DNA of 64,000 bases from Psychrobacillus psychrotolerans (lineage in GTDB: Bacteria; Bacillota; Bacilli; Bacillales_A; Planococcaceae): the NCBI RefSeq assembly GCF_900115805.1, contig NZ_FOXU01000001.1, forward strand, positions 620,001 through 684,000, in the 5' to 3' direction. Position numbers and translations under genes: made by a program. The notes under the pieces are model-generated. The model made no database searches. It had not been told where the DNA came from and worked only from the letters and a program-made list of their open reading frames with translations. Of the stretch, positions 26,989-36,264 are shown piece by piece. Every line of letters starts with the position of its first letter. Positions within the stretch are counted from its first letter, which is position 1.

Positions 26989-27855
26989 TTACATAAAGTC
27001 TTGAATTAAAGCATTGAATTCCTGTTCACTCATCTTCAAATTTTGATCGACAAGTGGTGTTGGCGCATACCCAGGAACTTGTTCTTGGTATGATGGTGCA
27101 TTTTCGTCTTGATATATGATACCTGTTACAAGACCTTTTGTTTCCATTACTAATTTCATAGCTTCATCTCTGTTTGTAGAGTCATATCCTTCTACAGCAG
27201 AAAGCTTAGTTAAATGCTCTTTAAACCAGTCATACGTATTTACTTTATTGTATGTTACACATGGGCTAAATACATTTATAAACGAGAAGCCTTTGTGATT
27301 AATGCCCGCCTCAATAATAGCAGTTAGCTCTTTAATATCAGAAGAAAATCCTTGCGCTACAAATGTTGCTCCGGATGTAAGAGCTAGTTCTAATGGCTGC
27401 ACGGATGGTTCAATTGCTCCACCAGGAGTTGACTTCGTTTTAAAGCCCTCTGCTGAACGTGGAGACGTTTGCCCTTTTGTTAATCCGTAGATTTGGTTAT
27501 CCATAACAACATAAGTTATATCTACATTACGACGTATCGAGTGAATGGTATGACCCATACCTATTGCAAAGCCATCTCCATCTCCACCAGAAGCGATAAC
27601 GTGTAAATCTTTGTTTGCCATTTTTAGGCCCTGAGCTATTGGTAGTGCACGCCCATGAATGCCATGAAAACCGTATGAGTGAATATATCCAGAAATACGT
27701 CCAGAACAACCGATACCAGAAATTACAGCTAAATCATGTGGTTGAATGCCAACATTTGCAGCAGCACGTTGAATCGCTGCCTGCACTGAGAAGTCACCAC
27801 ATCCTGGACACCAGTTAGGTTTTACGTTATTACGAAAATCTTTAAATGTTACCAT
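26989..27855 (-). CDS. korB: 2-oxoacid:ferredoxin oxidoreductase, beta subunit
   Basis: Thiamine-diphosphate-binding subunit of a 2-oxoglutarate-type ferredoxin oxidoreductase, which converts a 2-oxoacid and CoA to acyl-CoA, CO2 and reduced ferredoxin. WCPGCGDFSVQAA near residue 16, SGIGCSGRISGY, HGRALPIAQGLK and the TPP/Mg motif GGDGDGFAIGMGH...VVMDNQIYGLTKGQ are all present. 288 residues is normal. It overlaps korA by 14 bases. 2-oxoglutarate is the usual substrate in Bacilli, but specificity is not visible here. Confidence 0.93.
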   Translation of the reverse strand: MVTFKDFRNNVKPNWCPGCGDFSVQAAIQRAAANVGIQPHDLAVISGIGCSGRISGYIHSYGFHGIHGRALPIAQGLKMANKDLHVIASGGDGDGFAIGMGHTIHSIRRNVDITYVVMDNQIYGLTKGQTSPRSAEGFKTKSTPGGAIEPSVQPLELALTSGATFVAQGFSSDIKELTAIIEAGINHKGFSFINVFSPCVTYNKVNTYDWFKEHLTKLSAVEGYDSTNRDEAMKLVMETKGLVTGIIYQDENAPSYQEQVPGYAPTPLVDQNLKMSEQEFNALIQDFM

Positions 27856-29596
27856 CTGTTAGCAACTCCTTTACTTGTTTTGCAAGCTGTAATGGTAAAA
27901 ATGGTGTGCCATCATATTTTGTGACACTCACCAATTTATCATGACCACCGACATTCATTTTGATGATATTTGCTAATTGTCCAGTTGCATTGTTTTCCAC
28001 TACTACCACTTTTTTTGCTTTCGCAACTAGTGATTGCATTTCCGTCACTGGGAATGGGTGGATTAAGCGAATATGCGCATGATTTACTTTAACATCACTT
28101 TCAATAAGTGTTTGTTGTAATTCTTCCAACACACCTCTAGTAGAGTTGAAACCAACAAATAGTATATCAGCCTCTTCATATGGTGCGTTTACATATACAG
28201 GCTCTTTGAAGTTAATATGATTAAGCTTTCCTAAACGTTTGTCCATTTGAGCCTTACGATTTGTAGCTGCCTCCGATGGTTTACCTGTTTCATCATGCTC
28301 TACACCAGTTACATGATGAATCGCATGCTGTGTGCCTGGTAAGACACGTGGTGATACCCCATCTTCAGTCAGTTCATAGCGTTTGAAGTACGATTTATCT
28401 TCCGTTACCGGTATTTCTTCATTCTCCACTAATTTTCCACGACGAATTTCAACCTTCGAATAATCAAATGGCTCCACTGTTTGTTTACCAAGTGATAGTT
28501 GTAAATCAGATAAGATTATTACGGGAAGTTGCAATTCTTCTGCAATATTGAACGCTTGAATAGTATCGTAGAAAGCTTCTTCTCCAGTACTTGGTGCAAT
28601 AACCACTTTTGGAATTTCGCCATGAGTTCCATAAATCATTTGCATTAAGTCGGATTGTTCCTGTTTAGTTGGTAAACCTGTTGAAGGTCCACCACGCTGT
28701 GTATCCACGATTACAAGTGGTTGTTCAGTCATACCAGAAAGTCCGATTGCTTCCATCATGAGCGACAGTCCTGGACCCGCTGATGCAGTAAATGCACGAA
28801 CACCTCCATAGTTTGAACCAATCGCCATTGTAGCGGCAGCAATTTCATCTTCTGTTTGAATAACTGCACCACCAAAGAGTGGTAGTTTTTTAATCATATA
28901 TTCCATAATTTCTGAGGCAGGTGTGATTGGATATGCTGCCATAAAACGAACACCTGCAGCTAATGCCCCAAATGCAATTGCATCGTTTCCAATCATGAAC
29001 ATACGGTGTTTTCCATCTGCAGGAGCAATTTCCCATTCCCCTAAACGATCTCCGAGCTGCTCCGCCATTGTATCAAAACCTTGTTGAATAGCTTGCATGT
29101 TTTTTTCTACTACTTCTTGTCCTTTTTTACCGAAGATTTCATCTACCACACCTTGGAATACTGCTTTGTCTAAGTTAAGTAATGCTGCACTGGCGCCAAT
29201 TGCTACCATGTTTTTCATAAGAGATGTCCCAAGTTCTGCAGCTATCTCTGTGAAAGGGACGATATACATTGGGGCCTTACAATCTTCAGGAGCCACTGGT
29301 GAGAATTTTGCATCTGCTAAAACAATGCTTTTTTCCGTTAACTCTTTGTAATTTACATCAATTGTTTCTTGATCAAATGCTACTAAAATATCTAAATCAT
29401 CTGGTATTGTACGAACTTGTGTTGGGCGTACACAGATTTTATTGTTTGTATGGCCACCTTTAATACGTGAAGAGAAATGACGGTATCCGTATAGATAGTA
29501 TCCAAGGCGATTCATCGCCATTGAGAATATTTCTCCTGTACTCTCAATTCCCTCTCCTTGCTGCCCTCCTACTTTCCAAGAAAGCTGTTGCAACAT
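27842..29596 (-). CDS. korA: 2-oxoacid:ferredoxin oxidoreductase, alpha subunit (gamma-alpha fusion)
   Basis: A 584-residue fusion. The N-terminal gamma domain (WKVGGQQGEGIESTGEIF ... about 1-190) is joined to the pyrimidine-binding alpha domain (GNDAIAFGALAAGVRFMAAYPITPASEIMEYM, TEDEIAAATMAIGSNYGG, TASAGPGLSLMMEAIGLSG). The C-terminal part carries the domain that contacts CoA. It works with korB. AAGGAG precedes the ATG. The gene order korA-korB-miaB-ricA is conserved in Bacillales. Confidence 0.93.
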   Translation of the reverse strand: MLQQLSWKVGGQQGEGIESTGEIFSMAMNRLGYYLYGYRHFSSRIKGGHTNNKICVRPTQVRTIPDDLDILVAFDQETIDVNYKELTEKSIVLADAKFSPVAPEDCKAPMYIVPFTEIAAELGTSLMKNMVAIGASAALLNLDKAVFQGVVDEIFGKKGQEVVEKNMQAIQQGFDTMAEQLGDRLGEWEIAPADGKHRMFMIGNDAIAFGALAAGVRFMAAYPITPASEIMEYMIKKLPLFGGAVIQTEDEIAAATMAIGSNYGGVRAFTASAGPGLSLMMEAIGLSGMTEQPLVIVDTQRGGPSTGLPTKQEQSDLMQMIYGTHGEIPKVVIAPSTGEEAFYDTIQAFNIAEELQLPVIILSDLQLSLGKQTVEPFDYSKVEIRRGKLVENEEIPVTEDKSYFKRYELTEDGVSPRVLPGTQHAIHHVTGVEHDETGKPSEAATNRKAQMDKRLGKLNHINFKEPVYVNAPYEEADILFVGFNSTRGVLEELQQTLIESDVKVNHAHIRLIHPFPVTEMQSLVAKAKKVVVVENNATGQLANIIKMNVGGHDKLVSVTKYDGTPFLPLQLAKQVKELLTDGNI

Positions 29597-29737
29597 ATAA
29601 ACATCTCCTTACTATTCGATTAAATACTAATTTCCTTCATAAGTTTATCATGAAGTTTAAGTTATCACTATGTATTCTCTATATTTTTATAGAAATTCAG
29701 ACCTTTGACGGAAGCTTATCGTCACATTTTATTCGAA

Positions 29738-29782
29738 TAGTTTGGAGTGAAAGGCGGCGAGGAGGCTGAAGCTAATCCAACT
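29738..29782. repeat. shrunken copy of the 59.9-60.4 kb intergenic repeat
   Basis: The plus strand reads TTTGGAGTGAAAGGCGGCGA joined directly to GGAGGCTGAAGC. The first part resembles the end of the repeats near 60 kb (TTGGAG...GGCGGCGA or GGTGGCGA). The second matches an internal block (GAGGCTGAAG) of the copy at 59895. It looks like an internally deleted remnant between korA and spoVS. Confidence 0.45.
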
Positions 29783-29828
29783 GAAATCATTGTGCTATTA
29801 GCAGCGCTCACTAGACCTCTTACAAAAG

Positions 29829-29859
29829 AGAGGTCGCTACTCTATGAGCAGCGACCTCT
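29829..29859 (-). terminator. terminator of spoVS
   Basis: A perfect 10-bp stem (29829-29838 with 29850-29859) right after the spoVS stop, followed on the minus strand by CTTTTG. Confidence 0.8.
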
Positions 29860-29862
29860 TGT

Positions 29863-30129
29863 CTATTTTGATCTTTTTTCAACAAGTAACTTTAAAGCTG
29901 TTCGATCTTCACCTGAAATGACAATATCGGTGAAGGCAGGAGAACAAGTTAAGTCTGTTCCACTTGGAGCTACAAATCCTCTGGCAATTGCTATCGCTTT
30001 GATAGCCTGGTTTAATGCTCCTGCTCCTACTGCTTGCATCTCTGCATACCCTTGTTCTCTTATTACTGCAACTAATGCCCCAGCAACTGAATTTGGGTTT
30101 GAACGGGAAGATACTTTTAAAGAATCCAC
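29863..30129 (-). CDS. spoVS: stage V sporulation protein S
   Basis: An 88-residue Alba-like protein needed for normal septation and spore coat formation in B. subtilis. The sequence LKVSSRSNPNSVAGALVAVIREQG...QAVGAGALNQAIKAIAIARGFVAPSGTDL is nearly that of SpoVS. I chose a GTG start, which gives MDSLKVS, aligning with the MEILKVS start of SpoVS. AAAGGAG is eight bases before it. The in-frame ATG two codons earlier is only two bases from that site, and a further ATG at 30177 adds 16 residues without homology. Confidence 0.93.
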   Translation of the reverse strand: MDSLKVSSRSNPNSVAGALVAVIREQGYAEMQAVGAGALNQAIKAIAIARGFVAPSGTDLTCSPAFTDIVISGEDRTALKLLVEKRSK

Positions 30130-30214
30130 TATCATTTCTCCTTTTGTCGCTATATTATGAACTTGCTTCTGGTCCATAACCTAACGTATGCGCAGGAGTA
30201 ATCTTTTAGACTTT

Positions 30215-31012
30215 TTAACCTTTAAATGGGTAATCCTCATTTATATAAATTCTTTCCTGGTGTATCGCTTTTCCAGTAGTATTGTCCACTTCTACGAAGA
30301 AACCACTGAGCACAGAACGACCTTCCTTCGGTACCTCGAATCGCGTTGGCATATTTGTTTGAAAGCGGTAAAGTACATCCTCTTTTTTCATACCCAAAAC
30401 TCCATCATAAGGACCTGTCATTCCCACGTCTGTAATATATGCGGTACCTCCAGGTAAAATACGAGAATCTGCAGTTTGAACATGTGTATGTGTTCCTACA
30501 ACAACAGAAGCTTTTCCATCTAAATGCCAACCAAATGCAATTTTTTCACTTGTCGCTTCGGCATGGAAGTCTACAAAGACAATCGGTGATAACTTTTTGG
30601 CTTCTGACACCATCTCTGTTGCCATTTTAAAAGGATCATCATGTGGTGGTAGAAACGTTCTACCGTGCATATTGATCACAGATATGGTATGACCATTTTT
30701 GGAAATGGACGTCATTCCTTTACCAGGTGCGTCTTCTGAAAAATTGGCAGGTCGTATTAAGTAGTCTGTGTCATCGATAAAATCCATGATTTCTTTTTGA
30801 TCCCAAGTATGGTTACCCATTGTCACCACATCTACTCCCATATGGAGCAATGACTGGAAAATACTTTTTGTAATCCCGCGTCCTGCCGCTGCGTTTTCTC
30901 CATTAGCAATGACTACATCTACATCGTATTTTCTTCTCAGTCTTGGTAGATAATCCTCTAACGTGTCTCGTCCCATTGAACCAACGATGTCACCTATAAA
31001 TAATATTCTCAT
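30215..31012 (-). CDS. ymdB: YmdB, metallophosphoesterase (2',3'-cyclic nucleotide phosphodiesterase)
   Basis: A binuclear-metal phosphoesterase of 265 residues, involved in biofilm and motility gene expression in B. subtilis. Metal-binding motifs are visible: GDIVGSMGRD (near residue 7), NGENAAAG, MGNHTWDQKE, DFHAEATSEKIAFGWHLDG and GTHTHVQTAD. I chose the ATG giving MRILFIGD, the family start; AAAGGA is about 12 bases upstream. An in-frame GTG seven codons earlier overlaps that binding site. It follows rny, separated by a terminator. Confidence 0.93.
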   Translation of the reverse strand: MRILFIGDIVGSMGRDTLEDYLPRLRRKYDVDVVIANGENAAAGRGITKSIFQSLLHMGVDVVTMGNHTWDQKEIMDFIDDTDYLIRPANFSEDAPGKGMTSISKNGHTISVINMHGRTFLPPHDDPFKMATEMVSEAKKLSPIVFVDFHAEATSEKIAFGWHLDGKASVVVGTHTHVQTADSRILPGGTAYITDVGMTGPYDGVLGMKKEDVLYRFQTNMPTRFEVPKEGRSVLSGFFVEVDNTTGKAIHQERIYINEDYPFKG

Positions 31013-31034
31013 TACTACATCAATTCCTTTCACG

Positions 31035-31063
31035 AAAAAAAGGCTTCATTTCGAAGCCTTTTT
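31035..31063 (-). terminator. terminator between rny and ymdB
   Basis: A perfect 11-bp inverted repeat (AAAAAGGCTTC/GAAGCCTTTTT) with a five-base loop and T run on the minus strand, between the rny stop and the ymdB start. Read-through may supply ymdB. Confidence 0.9.
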
Positions 31064-31102
31064 GTTAATACTACCATAAAGCATTCACATCTATACTAGA
31101 TG

Positions 31103-32659
31103 TTATTTTGCATATTCTACTGCTCTAGTTTCTCTAATAACGGTCACTTTTATATGACCAGGATAATCTAACTCTTCTTCAATTCGTTTACGGATATCTC
31201 TTGCCAAACGATGAGCAGTTAAGTCATCAATTTGATCTGGACGAACCATAATACGAATTTCTCGACCAGCTTGAATAGCGAATGATTTTTCTACACCTTC
31301 GTAGGATTCAGAAATTTCCTCTAATTTCTCCAAGCGACGAATGTAGTTTTCTAATGTTTCACTTCTTGCACCAGGTCGTGCTGCAGATAATGCATCGGCA
31401 GCTGCCACTAATACAGCAATAACGGAAGTAGCTTCTGTATCCCCATGATGGGAAGCAATACTATTAATAACTACAGGATGTTCTTTGTATTTTGTTGCTA
31501 GCTCGACACCGATTTCTACGTGGCTACCTTCCACTTCATGGTCAATTGCTTTCCCAATGTCATGTAGTAACCCTGCACGTCTTGCAAGTGTTACATCTTC
31601 ACCAAGCTCTGCTGCCAACAACCCTGACAAGTAGGCAACTTCTGTGGAGTGTTTTAATACATTTTGGCCATAACTTGTACGATAACGCAGTCTACCTAGA
31701 ATTTTCATAAGATCTGGATGTAAATTATGAATCCCCATATCGAAAGTAGTTTGTTCTCCAATTTCACGAATTTGTTCATCTACTTCTCTTCTAGACTTTT
31801 CTACCATTTCTTCGATTCGCGCCGGATGAATTCGTCCATCCTGTACCAGTTTTTCAAGTGCTAAACGCGCTGTTTCTCTTCGAATTGGATCAAAACCTGA
31901 AAGAATTACTGCTTCTGGTGTATCATCAATAATTAAATCGATACCAGTTAACGTTTCAAGTGTACGAATGTTTCGACCTTCACGTCCTATAATGCGACCT
32001 TTCATCTCATCATTCGGCAGATTAACTACAGAAACAGTTGTTTCAGCAACATGGTCTGCAGCAAAACGTTGTAACGCAAGGGAAAGAATCTCTCGAGACT
32101 TTTTATCGGATTCTTCTTTAGCTCTAGTTTCCGATTCCTTTGTCATCACAGCAATATCAGTAGTAAGCTCATTCTCTACTTCCTGAAGAATTATTGACTT
32201 CGCTTCTTCACGGGTTAAAGTAGAAATTCTTTCTAGTTCTGTTTGTTGCTCTTTAACTAGTTCATCCACTTTGCGTTCTTTTTGTTCGATATGCTGTTGT
32301 CTTTCAGTTAGAGCATCATCTTTACGCTCAAGACTTACTTCTCTCTTGTTTAGAGCATCATCTTTACGATCAAGGTTCTCTTCTCTTTGTACTAACCGAT
32401 TTTCCTGTTTTTGCAGTTCCATACGGCGTTCACGGATGTCAGATTCTGCTTCATTTCGTAATTGGTGAGCTTCATCTTTGGCTTCTAAAAGTGCTTCTTT
32501 CTTCAACGCTTCCGCTTCTCGCTTTGCTTCATCTATGAGATTAGCTGAAGATTGTTTTGCACCAGTCACTTTTGAATCGTTCACGTTTTTTAGATAAATA
32601 TAACCAACAACGGCACCGACAATCAGACCAAGCAAAGCGGAGATGATAATTTCTGTCAT
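31103..32659 (-). CDS. rny: ribonuclease Y
   Basis: Membrane-anchored endoribonuclease that starts decay of much Bacillus mRNA. One N-terminal transmembrane helix (about 4-24) is followed by a long charged coiled coil (about 35-200), a KH domain ([29 protein letters not shown], near 215-245) and an HD domain ([30 protein letters not shown]). 518 residues, family norm. It has its own promoter and a long leader with a hairpin. The specificity factor ricA lies downstream in the same gene block. Confidence 0.97.
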   Translation of the reverse strand: MTEIIISALLGLIVGAVVGYIYLKNVNDSKVTGAKQSSANLIDEAKREAEALKKEALLEAKDEAHQLRNEAESDIRERRMELQKQENRLVQREENLDRKDDALNKREVSLERKDDALTERQQHIEQKERKVDELVKEQQTELERISTLTREEAKSIILQEVENELTTDIAVMTKESETRAKEESDKKSREILSLALQRFAADHVAETTVSVVNLPNDEMKGRIIGREGRNIRTLETLTGIDLIIDDTPEAVILSGFDPIRRETARLALEKLVQDGRIHPARIEEMVEKSRREVDEQIREIGEQTTFDMGIHNLHPDLMKILGRLRYRTSYGQNVLKHSTEVAYLSGLLAAELGEDVTLARRAGLLHDIGKAIDHEVEGSHVEIGVELATKYKEHPVVINSIASHHGDTEATSVIAVLVAAADALSAARPGARSETLENYIRRLEKLEEISESYEGVEKSFAIQAGREIRIMVRPDQIDDLTAHRLARDIRKRIEEELDYPGHIKVTVIRETRAVEYAK

Positions 32660-32697
32660 TCGAACACCCCCTAATGCTATACTTTTTAGTTTCAGTC

Positions 32698-32730
32698 GGC
32701 ACGTATATACAAAACCATATACGTAATGCC
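32698..32730 (-). promoter_or_regulatory. leader hairpin of rny
   Basis: An 8-bp stem ACGTATAT/ATATACGT with an eight-base loop, extended by GGC/GCC across an AAT bulge, in the transcribed leader of rny. No T run follows, so it is not a terminator. It could protect the mRNA end or be a cleavage site for RNase Y itself; both are guesses. Confidence 0.45.
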
Positions 32731-32767
32731 TATAATCATTTAATAATAAAGAAATTATACAATTTTA

Positions 32768-32796
32768 ATTGTATAGATGTAGAAATACTCTGTCAA
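32768..32796 (-). promoter_or_regulatory. promoter of rny
   Basis: Minus strand: perfect -35 TTGACA (32791-32796), 17-base spacer, -10 TACAAT (32768-32773). It gives a leader of about 100 bases. Confidence 0.8.
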
Positions 32797-33063
32797 GGAA
32801 GGGAGGTATAATATATATAAAGTAGGACAAAATAGATAGATGTTTGTGCAAAATTCCATTCAAATGAATTTAAGCACAAGCTTTTATAAGATCAAAACTT
32901 GTTTCTATCCTTTTAGATGTGCTTAAATAAGCCATTTTCTATTTGATAATGTTACTAATTTTATAGCCCGATATGAATGACAAGTCATTTGAAACGGAAA
33001 TTATAACAGGATTATTATTTATCCAGAAGGAACTAGTCTACAACATACAATTTATATGTTTTC
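32797..33063. other. recA-rny intergenic region, no gene seen
   Basis: About 270 bases of AT-rich DNA between the rny promoter and the recA terminator. A GGAAGGGAGG string on the plus strand at about 32797-32807 looks like a ribosome binding site but no start codon or frame follows it. Confidence 0.5.
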
Positions 33064-33095
33064 AAAAAAAGTCTCTCAAATGAATGAGAGACTTT
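33064..33095 (-). terminator. terminator of recA
   Basis: Minus strand: AAAGTCTCTC/GAGAGACTTT stem and an 8-base loop followed by a T run, 12 bases after the recA stop. Confidence 0.9.
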
Positions 33096-33106
33096 CTGTC
33101 TTGTTA

Positions 33107-34177
33107 TTACTTATCCTCTAATAATAATTCAAATTCTTCGTCTTCGTCCTCTTCAATCTCATGTGCACCAATCGTTAAAGAGCCTGCCGCCATTCCAAGA
33201 GATTCACGGATTTTACCAGTGATTTCTGCTTTAATAGAAGGATTCTCTTTTAAATATTGTTTTGCATTTTCTCTACCTTGTCCTATACGTTCCTCATTGT
33301 ACGCATACCAAGAACCACTTTTTTGAATAATGTCATATTCAGAACCAATATCAACTACTTCTCCTTCTTGAGATATTCCTTCACCATACATAATATCTAC
33401 TTCCGCAGTTCTAAATGGTGGAGCAACTTTGTTCTTCACTACTTTAATTTTTGTTTTATTACCCATAATCTCTGTACCTTGCTTAATTGCTTCTGCACGT
33501 CTTACTTCTAAACGGACAGAACTATAGAATTTAAGCGCACGACCACCTGGTGTAGTTTCCGGATTTCCGAACATTACTCCAATTTTTTCACGAACTTGGT
33601 TGATGAAAATAGCGATTGTGTTCGATTTATTAATAACACCAGAAAGTTTACGTAATGCTTGAGACATTAGTCGAGCTTGAAGACCCATATGAGAATCTCC
33701 CATCTCTCCTTCAATTTCAGCTTTAGGTACTAAAGCTGCTACAGAGTCAATTACTAGTATTTCAATTGCACCACTACGTACTAGTGCTTCTGCAATTTCA
33801 AGTGCTTGCTCTCCTGTATCCGGTTGAGATAAAAGTAATTCATCAATATTTACACCTAGTTTTTGTGCGTAAACTGGATCTAATGCATGCTCAGCATCGA
33901 TGAATGCAGCTGTCCCACCAGTTTTTTGTATTTCTGCAATTGCGTGGAGAGCAACAGTTGTTTTACCTGAACTTTCTGGACCATATATTTCAATAATACG
34001 TCCTCTTGGATATCCGCCTATTCCTAATGCAGCATCTAATGCTAGAGAGCCACTTGAAGAAGTAGAAATTTCAAGATTTGTTTTTTCTCCTAATCTCATA
34101 ACAGAACCTTTACCGAATTGTTTCTCTATTTGTTTTAACGCCATATCTAATGCTGCTTTACGATCATTATTAGCCAA
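33107..34177 (-). CDS. recA: recombinase RecA
   Basis: ATP-dependent strand-exchange protein and LexA co-protease. Walker [10 protein letters not shown] (66-74), [20 protein letters not shown], loop 2 region [28 protein letters not shown] and an acidic C-terminus ([14 protein letters not shown]) are present. The start is TTG, with AGGAGG seven bases upstream. No ATG lies near the conserved N-terminus. A LexA-like box and a good promoter precede it. It forms a single-gene unit between cinA and rny. Confidence 0.98.
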   Translation of the reverse strand: MANNDRKAALDMALKQIEKQFGKGSVMRLGEKTNLEISTSSSGSLALDAALGIGGYPRGRIIEIYGPESSGKTTVALHAIAEIQKTGGTAAFIDAEHALDPVYAQKLGVNIDELLLSQPDTGEQALEIAEALVRSGAIEILVIDSVAALVPKAEIEGEMGDSHMGLQARLMSQALRKLSGVINKSNTIAIFINQVREKIGVMFGNPETTPGGRALKFYSSVRLEVRRAEAIKQGTEIMGNKTKIKVVKNKVAPPFRTAEVDIMYGEGISQEGEVVDIGSEYDIIQKSGSWYAYNEERIGQGRENAKQYLKENPSIKAEITGKIRESLGMAAGSLTIGAHEIEEDEDEEFELLLEDK

Positions 34178-34224
34178 TTAATTTCCTCCTAAAAGAAATG
34201 ATGATGTTTTTTATTTCTATCCTT

Positions 34225-34253
34225 ACTATACTCGGTCTTTGAGAAATTTACAA
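34225..34253 (-). promoter_or_regulatory. promoter of recA
   Basis: Minus strand: -35 TTGTAA (34248-34253), 17-base spacer, -10 TATAGT (34225-34230). Confidence 0.7.
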
Positions 34254-34261
34254 GAAAAAAG

Positions 34262-34275
34262 CGAACGTTCATTCG
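34262..34275. promoter_or_regulatory. LexA (DinR) box of recA
   Basis: CGAAC-GTTC-ATTCG matches the Bacillus SOS box CGAAC-N4-GTTCG at all but one position. It lies nine bases upstream of the -35 of the recA promoter, fitting SOS control. Confidence 0.75.
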
Positions 34276-34307
34276 TTTATTTTTTACGTCTATTTAATTT
34301 TGAGTGT

Positions 34308-34342
34308 GAAAAACGGCTCAAAATTGGATTTTGGGCCGTTTT
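34308..34342 (-). terminator. terminator of cinA
   Basis: Minus strand: AAAACGGC/GCCGTTTT stem continuing through CAAAAT/ATTTTG with one mismatch, then a T run. It lies 11 bases after the cinA stop. Confidence 0.9.
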
Positions 34343-34353
34343 ATTGATCTAAA

Positions 34354-35610
34354 TTAAATTTTCGATAATGTTTGCTCACGCAGTAATCGTATTAAGTAAT
34401 AGATTGTAAACTTTACTGTTCTAATTCTGTTCGTGTTTCGTAAACCTGAAAGGTTGAGTTTATATGTTACTGGCTTCAAATCACCTAATGCAATTCCAAT
34501 CCAAATCGTGCCAGCAGGTTGCCCTCCGTGACCATCAGGACCTGCAGCTCCAGTAATACCTACACCTATATCGGTTTGAAATTTTTCTTTTACTTTAAGT
34601 GCCATTTGCTCGGCGCATTCACTTGAAACAACGCTATACTTCTCAATAATTGCAGCATCTACACCTAGTTGCTTAATCTTCACGTCTTCTGTATAAGTGA
34701 TCATACCACCAACCAATGCTTCTCCCATTCCCGGCACTGCAGCAAGTTCTGATTGAAAAAGTCCTGCCGTCATGCTTTCAGCTGCTGAAATAGTCAAGTC
34801 ATTTTCAATTAGTATTTCTCTAAGTTTCGAAGGTAAAGAGTCATTATTATACCCGTAAACGAATTTACCAACTCTGTTTAAAATTTCAGCTTGTAATTCT
34901 TCAATCTTTTTCCAAGCCTCATCCTCTGAATTACTCTTTGCTGTTAATCGGAGTGTAACCTCTCCATCTGATGCAAGGGGTGCTAGCGTAGGATTCGTTT
35001 GGTTATCTAGGAGATCTTGGACTTCTGTTTCTAGCTCGGCCTCCCCTATTCCATAGAAACGGATAACATGGGACATAATAACATTTTCATCTAAAAGGAG
35101 CTTCGGTAACAATGGCTTCGCTTCAAATTGGAACATTGGCTCCATCTCTTTTGGCGGTCCAGGAAGAAGCATATATGAATGACTTTCGGTAGTTAGTAAC
35201 ATACCGGGTGCCATACCATGTTTGTTTTCTAGTACGGTGCTTCCTTCTAACACAAGTGCTTGTTTTTTGTTGTTATCTGTCATTTTGCGACCCATACGTT
35301 TAAAGAAATCCTCAATATAGATGATTGCATGATTATCTAGCACTAAGCTCAATCCTAAATGCTTGGCAATAGTTTCTTTTGTTAAATCATCTTTTGTTGG
35401 ACCTAACCCACCTGTGAATATGATTAAATCCGCACGTTTTTCTGCTATTTTAATCGATTCTACCAACCTATCCGCATTATCTCCTACAACCGTATGATAA
35501 TATACGTCCAACCCAATCTCTGCTAGCTGAGTAGATATAAAGCGGGCATTTGTATTAGAAATCTGACCTAGTAATAATTCAGAACCTACTGCAATAATTT
35601 CTGCTTTCAT
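34354..35610 (-). CDS. cinA: CinA-like protein (MoCF domain plus NMN-deamidase-type domain)
   Basis: A 418-residue two-domain protein. The N-terminal molybdopterin-binding-like domain starts MKAEIIAVGSELLLGQISNTNARFIS and holds TGGLGPTKDDLTKETIA. The C-terminal CinA domain reads LTISAAESMTAGLFQSELAAVPG...VSSECAEQMALKVKEKF...GVGITGAAGPDGHGGQPAGTIWIGI, typical of nicotinamide mononucleotide amidohydrolases. In some bacteria it is competence-linked and next to recA, as here. Whether the Bacillales protein has full deamidase activity is not settled. Confidence 0.95.
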   Translation of the reverse strand: MKAEIIAVGSELLLGQISNTNARFISTQLAEIGLDVYYHTVVGDNADRLVESIKIAEKRADLIIFTGGLGPTKDDLTKETIAKHLGLSLVLDNHAIIYIEDFFKRMGRKMTDNNKKQALVLEGSTVLENKHGMAPGMLLTTESHSYMLLPGPPKEMEPMFQFEAKPLLPKLLLDENVIMSHVIRFYGIGEAELETEVQDLLDNQTNPTLAPLASDGEVTLRLTAKSNSEDEAWKKIEELQAEILNRVGKFVYGYNNDSLPSKLREILIENDLTISAAESMTAGLFQSELAAVPGMGEALVGGMITYTEDVKIKQLGVDAAIIEKYSVVSSECAEQMALKVKEKFQTDIGVGITGAAGPDGHGGQPAGTIWIGIALGDLKPVTYKLNLSGLRNTNRIRTVKFTIYYLIRLLREQTLSKI

Positions 35611-35624
35611 AAAGAACTTCCTTC

Positions 35625-36209
35625 CTACTTAGAATCTAGTAACACTTTGCGATTCAAATAAAAGTAATCCCACCCAGACCATACAGTGAAGAATAAACAA
35701 ACGTAAAGCATGATCATATCAAAAGGAATATGGAACATTTCAAAGAATATATTACCCAATAATAGGGAAGAAATCGCAACGATTTGAGTCCACATTTTTA
35801 TTTTGCCTAGTTGATTGGCTGCGACTACCTCGCCTTCATTCGCTAATATTAATCGAAGGCCAGTTACTGCAAATTCACGGCTAATAATTAATATAACTAC
35901 CCATGACGGTGCCATTCCAAACTCAACTAAAATGATTAGAGCTGCAGAAACTAATAATTTATCTGCGAGAGGATCAAGAAATTTCCCCATATTAGTAACC
36001 AAGTTATACTTTCTCGCATAGTATCCATCTATAAAATCAGTAATCGAAGCAATTATAAAGATAATTGCACCTACTAGATGTCCAACTGGAATTGTTGCTC
36101 CCAGTAGTGTAATATCTCCCCAATTGAAGTCTATAAGCATAAAAAACATAAAAATTGGGATTAAAAATATACGGAACAAAGAGATTTGGTTTGGTATATT
36201 CATTTTCAT
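35625..36209 (-). CDS. pgsA: CDP-diacylglycerol-glycerol-3-phosphate 3-phosphatidyltransferase
   Basis: Makes phosphatidylglycerol phosphate, the committed step to anionic phospholipids. It is a membrane protein of 194 residues. The CDP-alcohol phosphatidyltransferase signature D-X2-D-G-X2-A-R-X8-G-X3-D-X3-D is intact (DFIDGYYARKYNLVTNMGKFLDPLAD). Several hydrophobic helices surround it. AAAGGAG nine bases upstream favours the first ATG. It follows the RodZ-like gene. Confidence 0.96.
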   Translation of the reverse strand: MKMNIPNQISLFRIFLIPIFMFFMLIDFNWGDITLLGATIPVGHLVGAIIFIIASITDFIDGYYARKYNLVTNMGKFLDPLADKLLVSAALIILVEFGMAPSWVVILIISREFAVTGLRLILANEGEVVAANQLGKIKMWTQIVAISSLLLGNIFFEMFHIPFDMIMLYVCLFFTVWSGWDYFYLNRKVLLDSK

Positions 36210-36237
36210 AAAAAATAACTCCTTTCAATATCAAATA

Positions 36238-36264
36238 AAATAGCCATCATAAAGATGACTATTT
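36238..36264 (-). terminator. possible attenuator between the rodZ-like gene and pgsA
   Basis: Minus strand: AATAGTCATC/GATGGCTATT hairpin with one mismatch, then a T-rich tail. It overlaps the 3' end of the rodZ-like gene. Confidence 0.5.

Noticed and set aside
29747-30160. Plus-strand reading frame across the korA-spoVS gap and spoVS
   Set aside because: It is antisense to spoVS, has no ribosome binding site and its start lies in a repeat remnant.
31013-31033. GTG start for ymdB
   Set aside because: It overlaps the AAAGGA binding site and adds seven residues absent from the family.
33084-34181. Plus-strand frames opposite recA
   Set aside because: Low-complexity shadows of the acidic C-terminus and other recA codons; no binding site or known domain.
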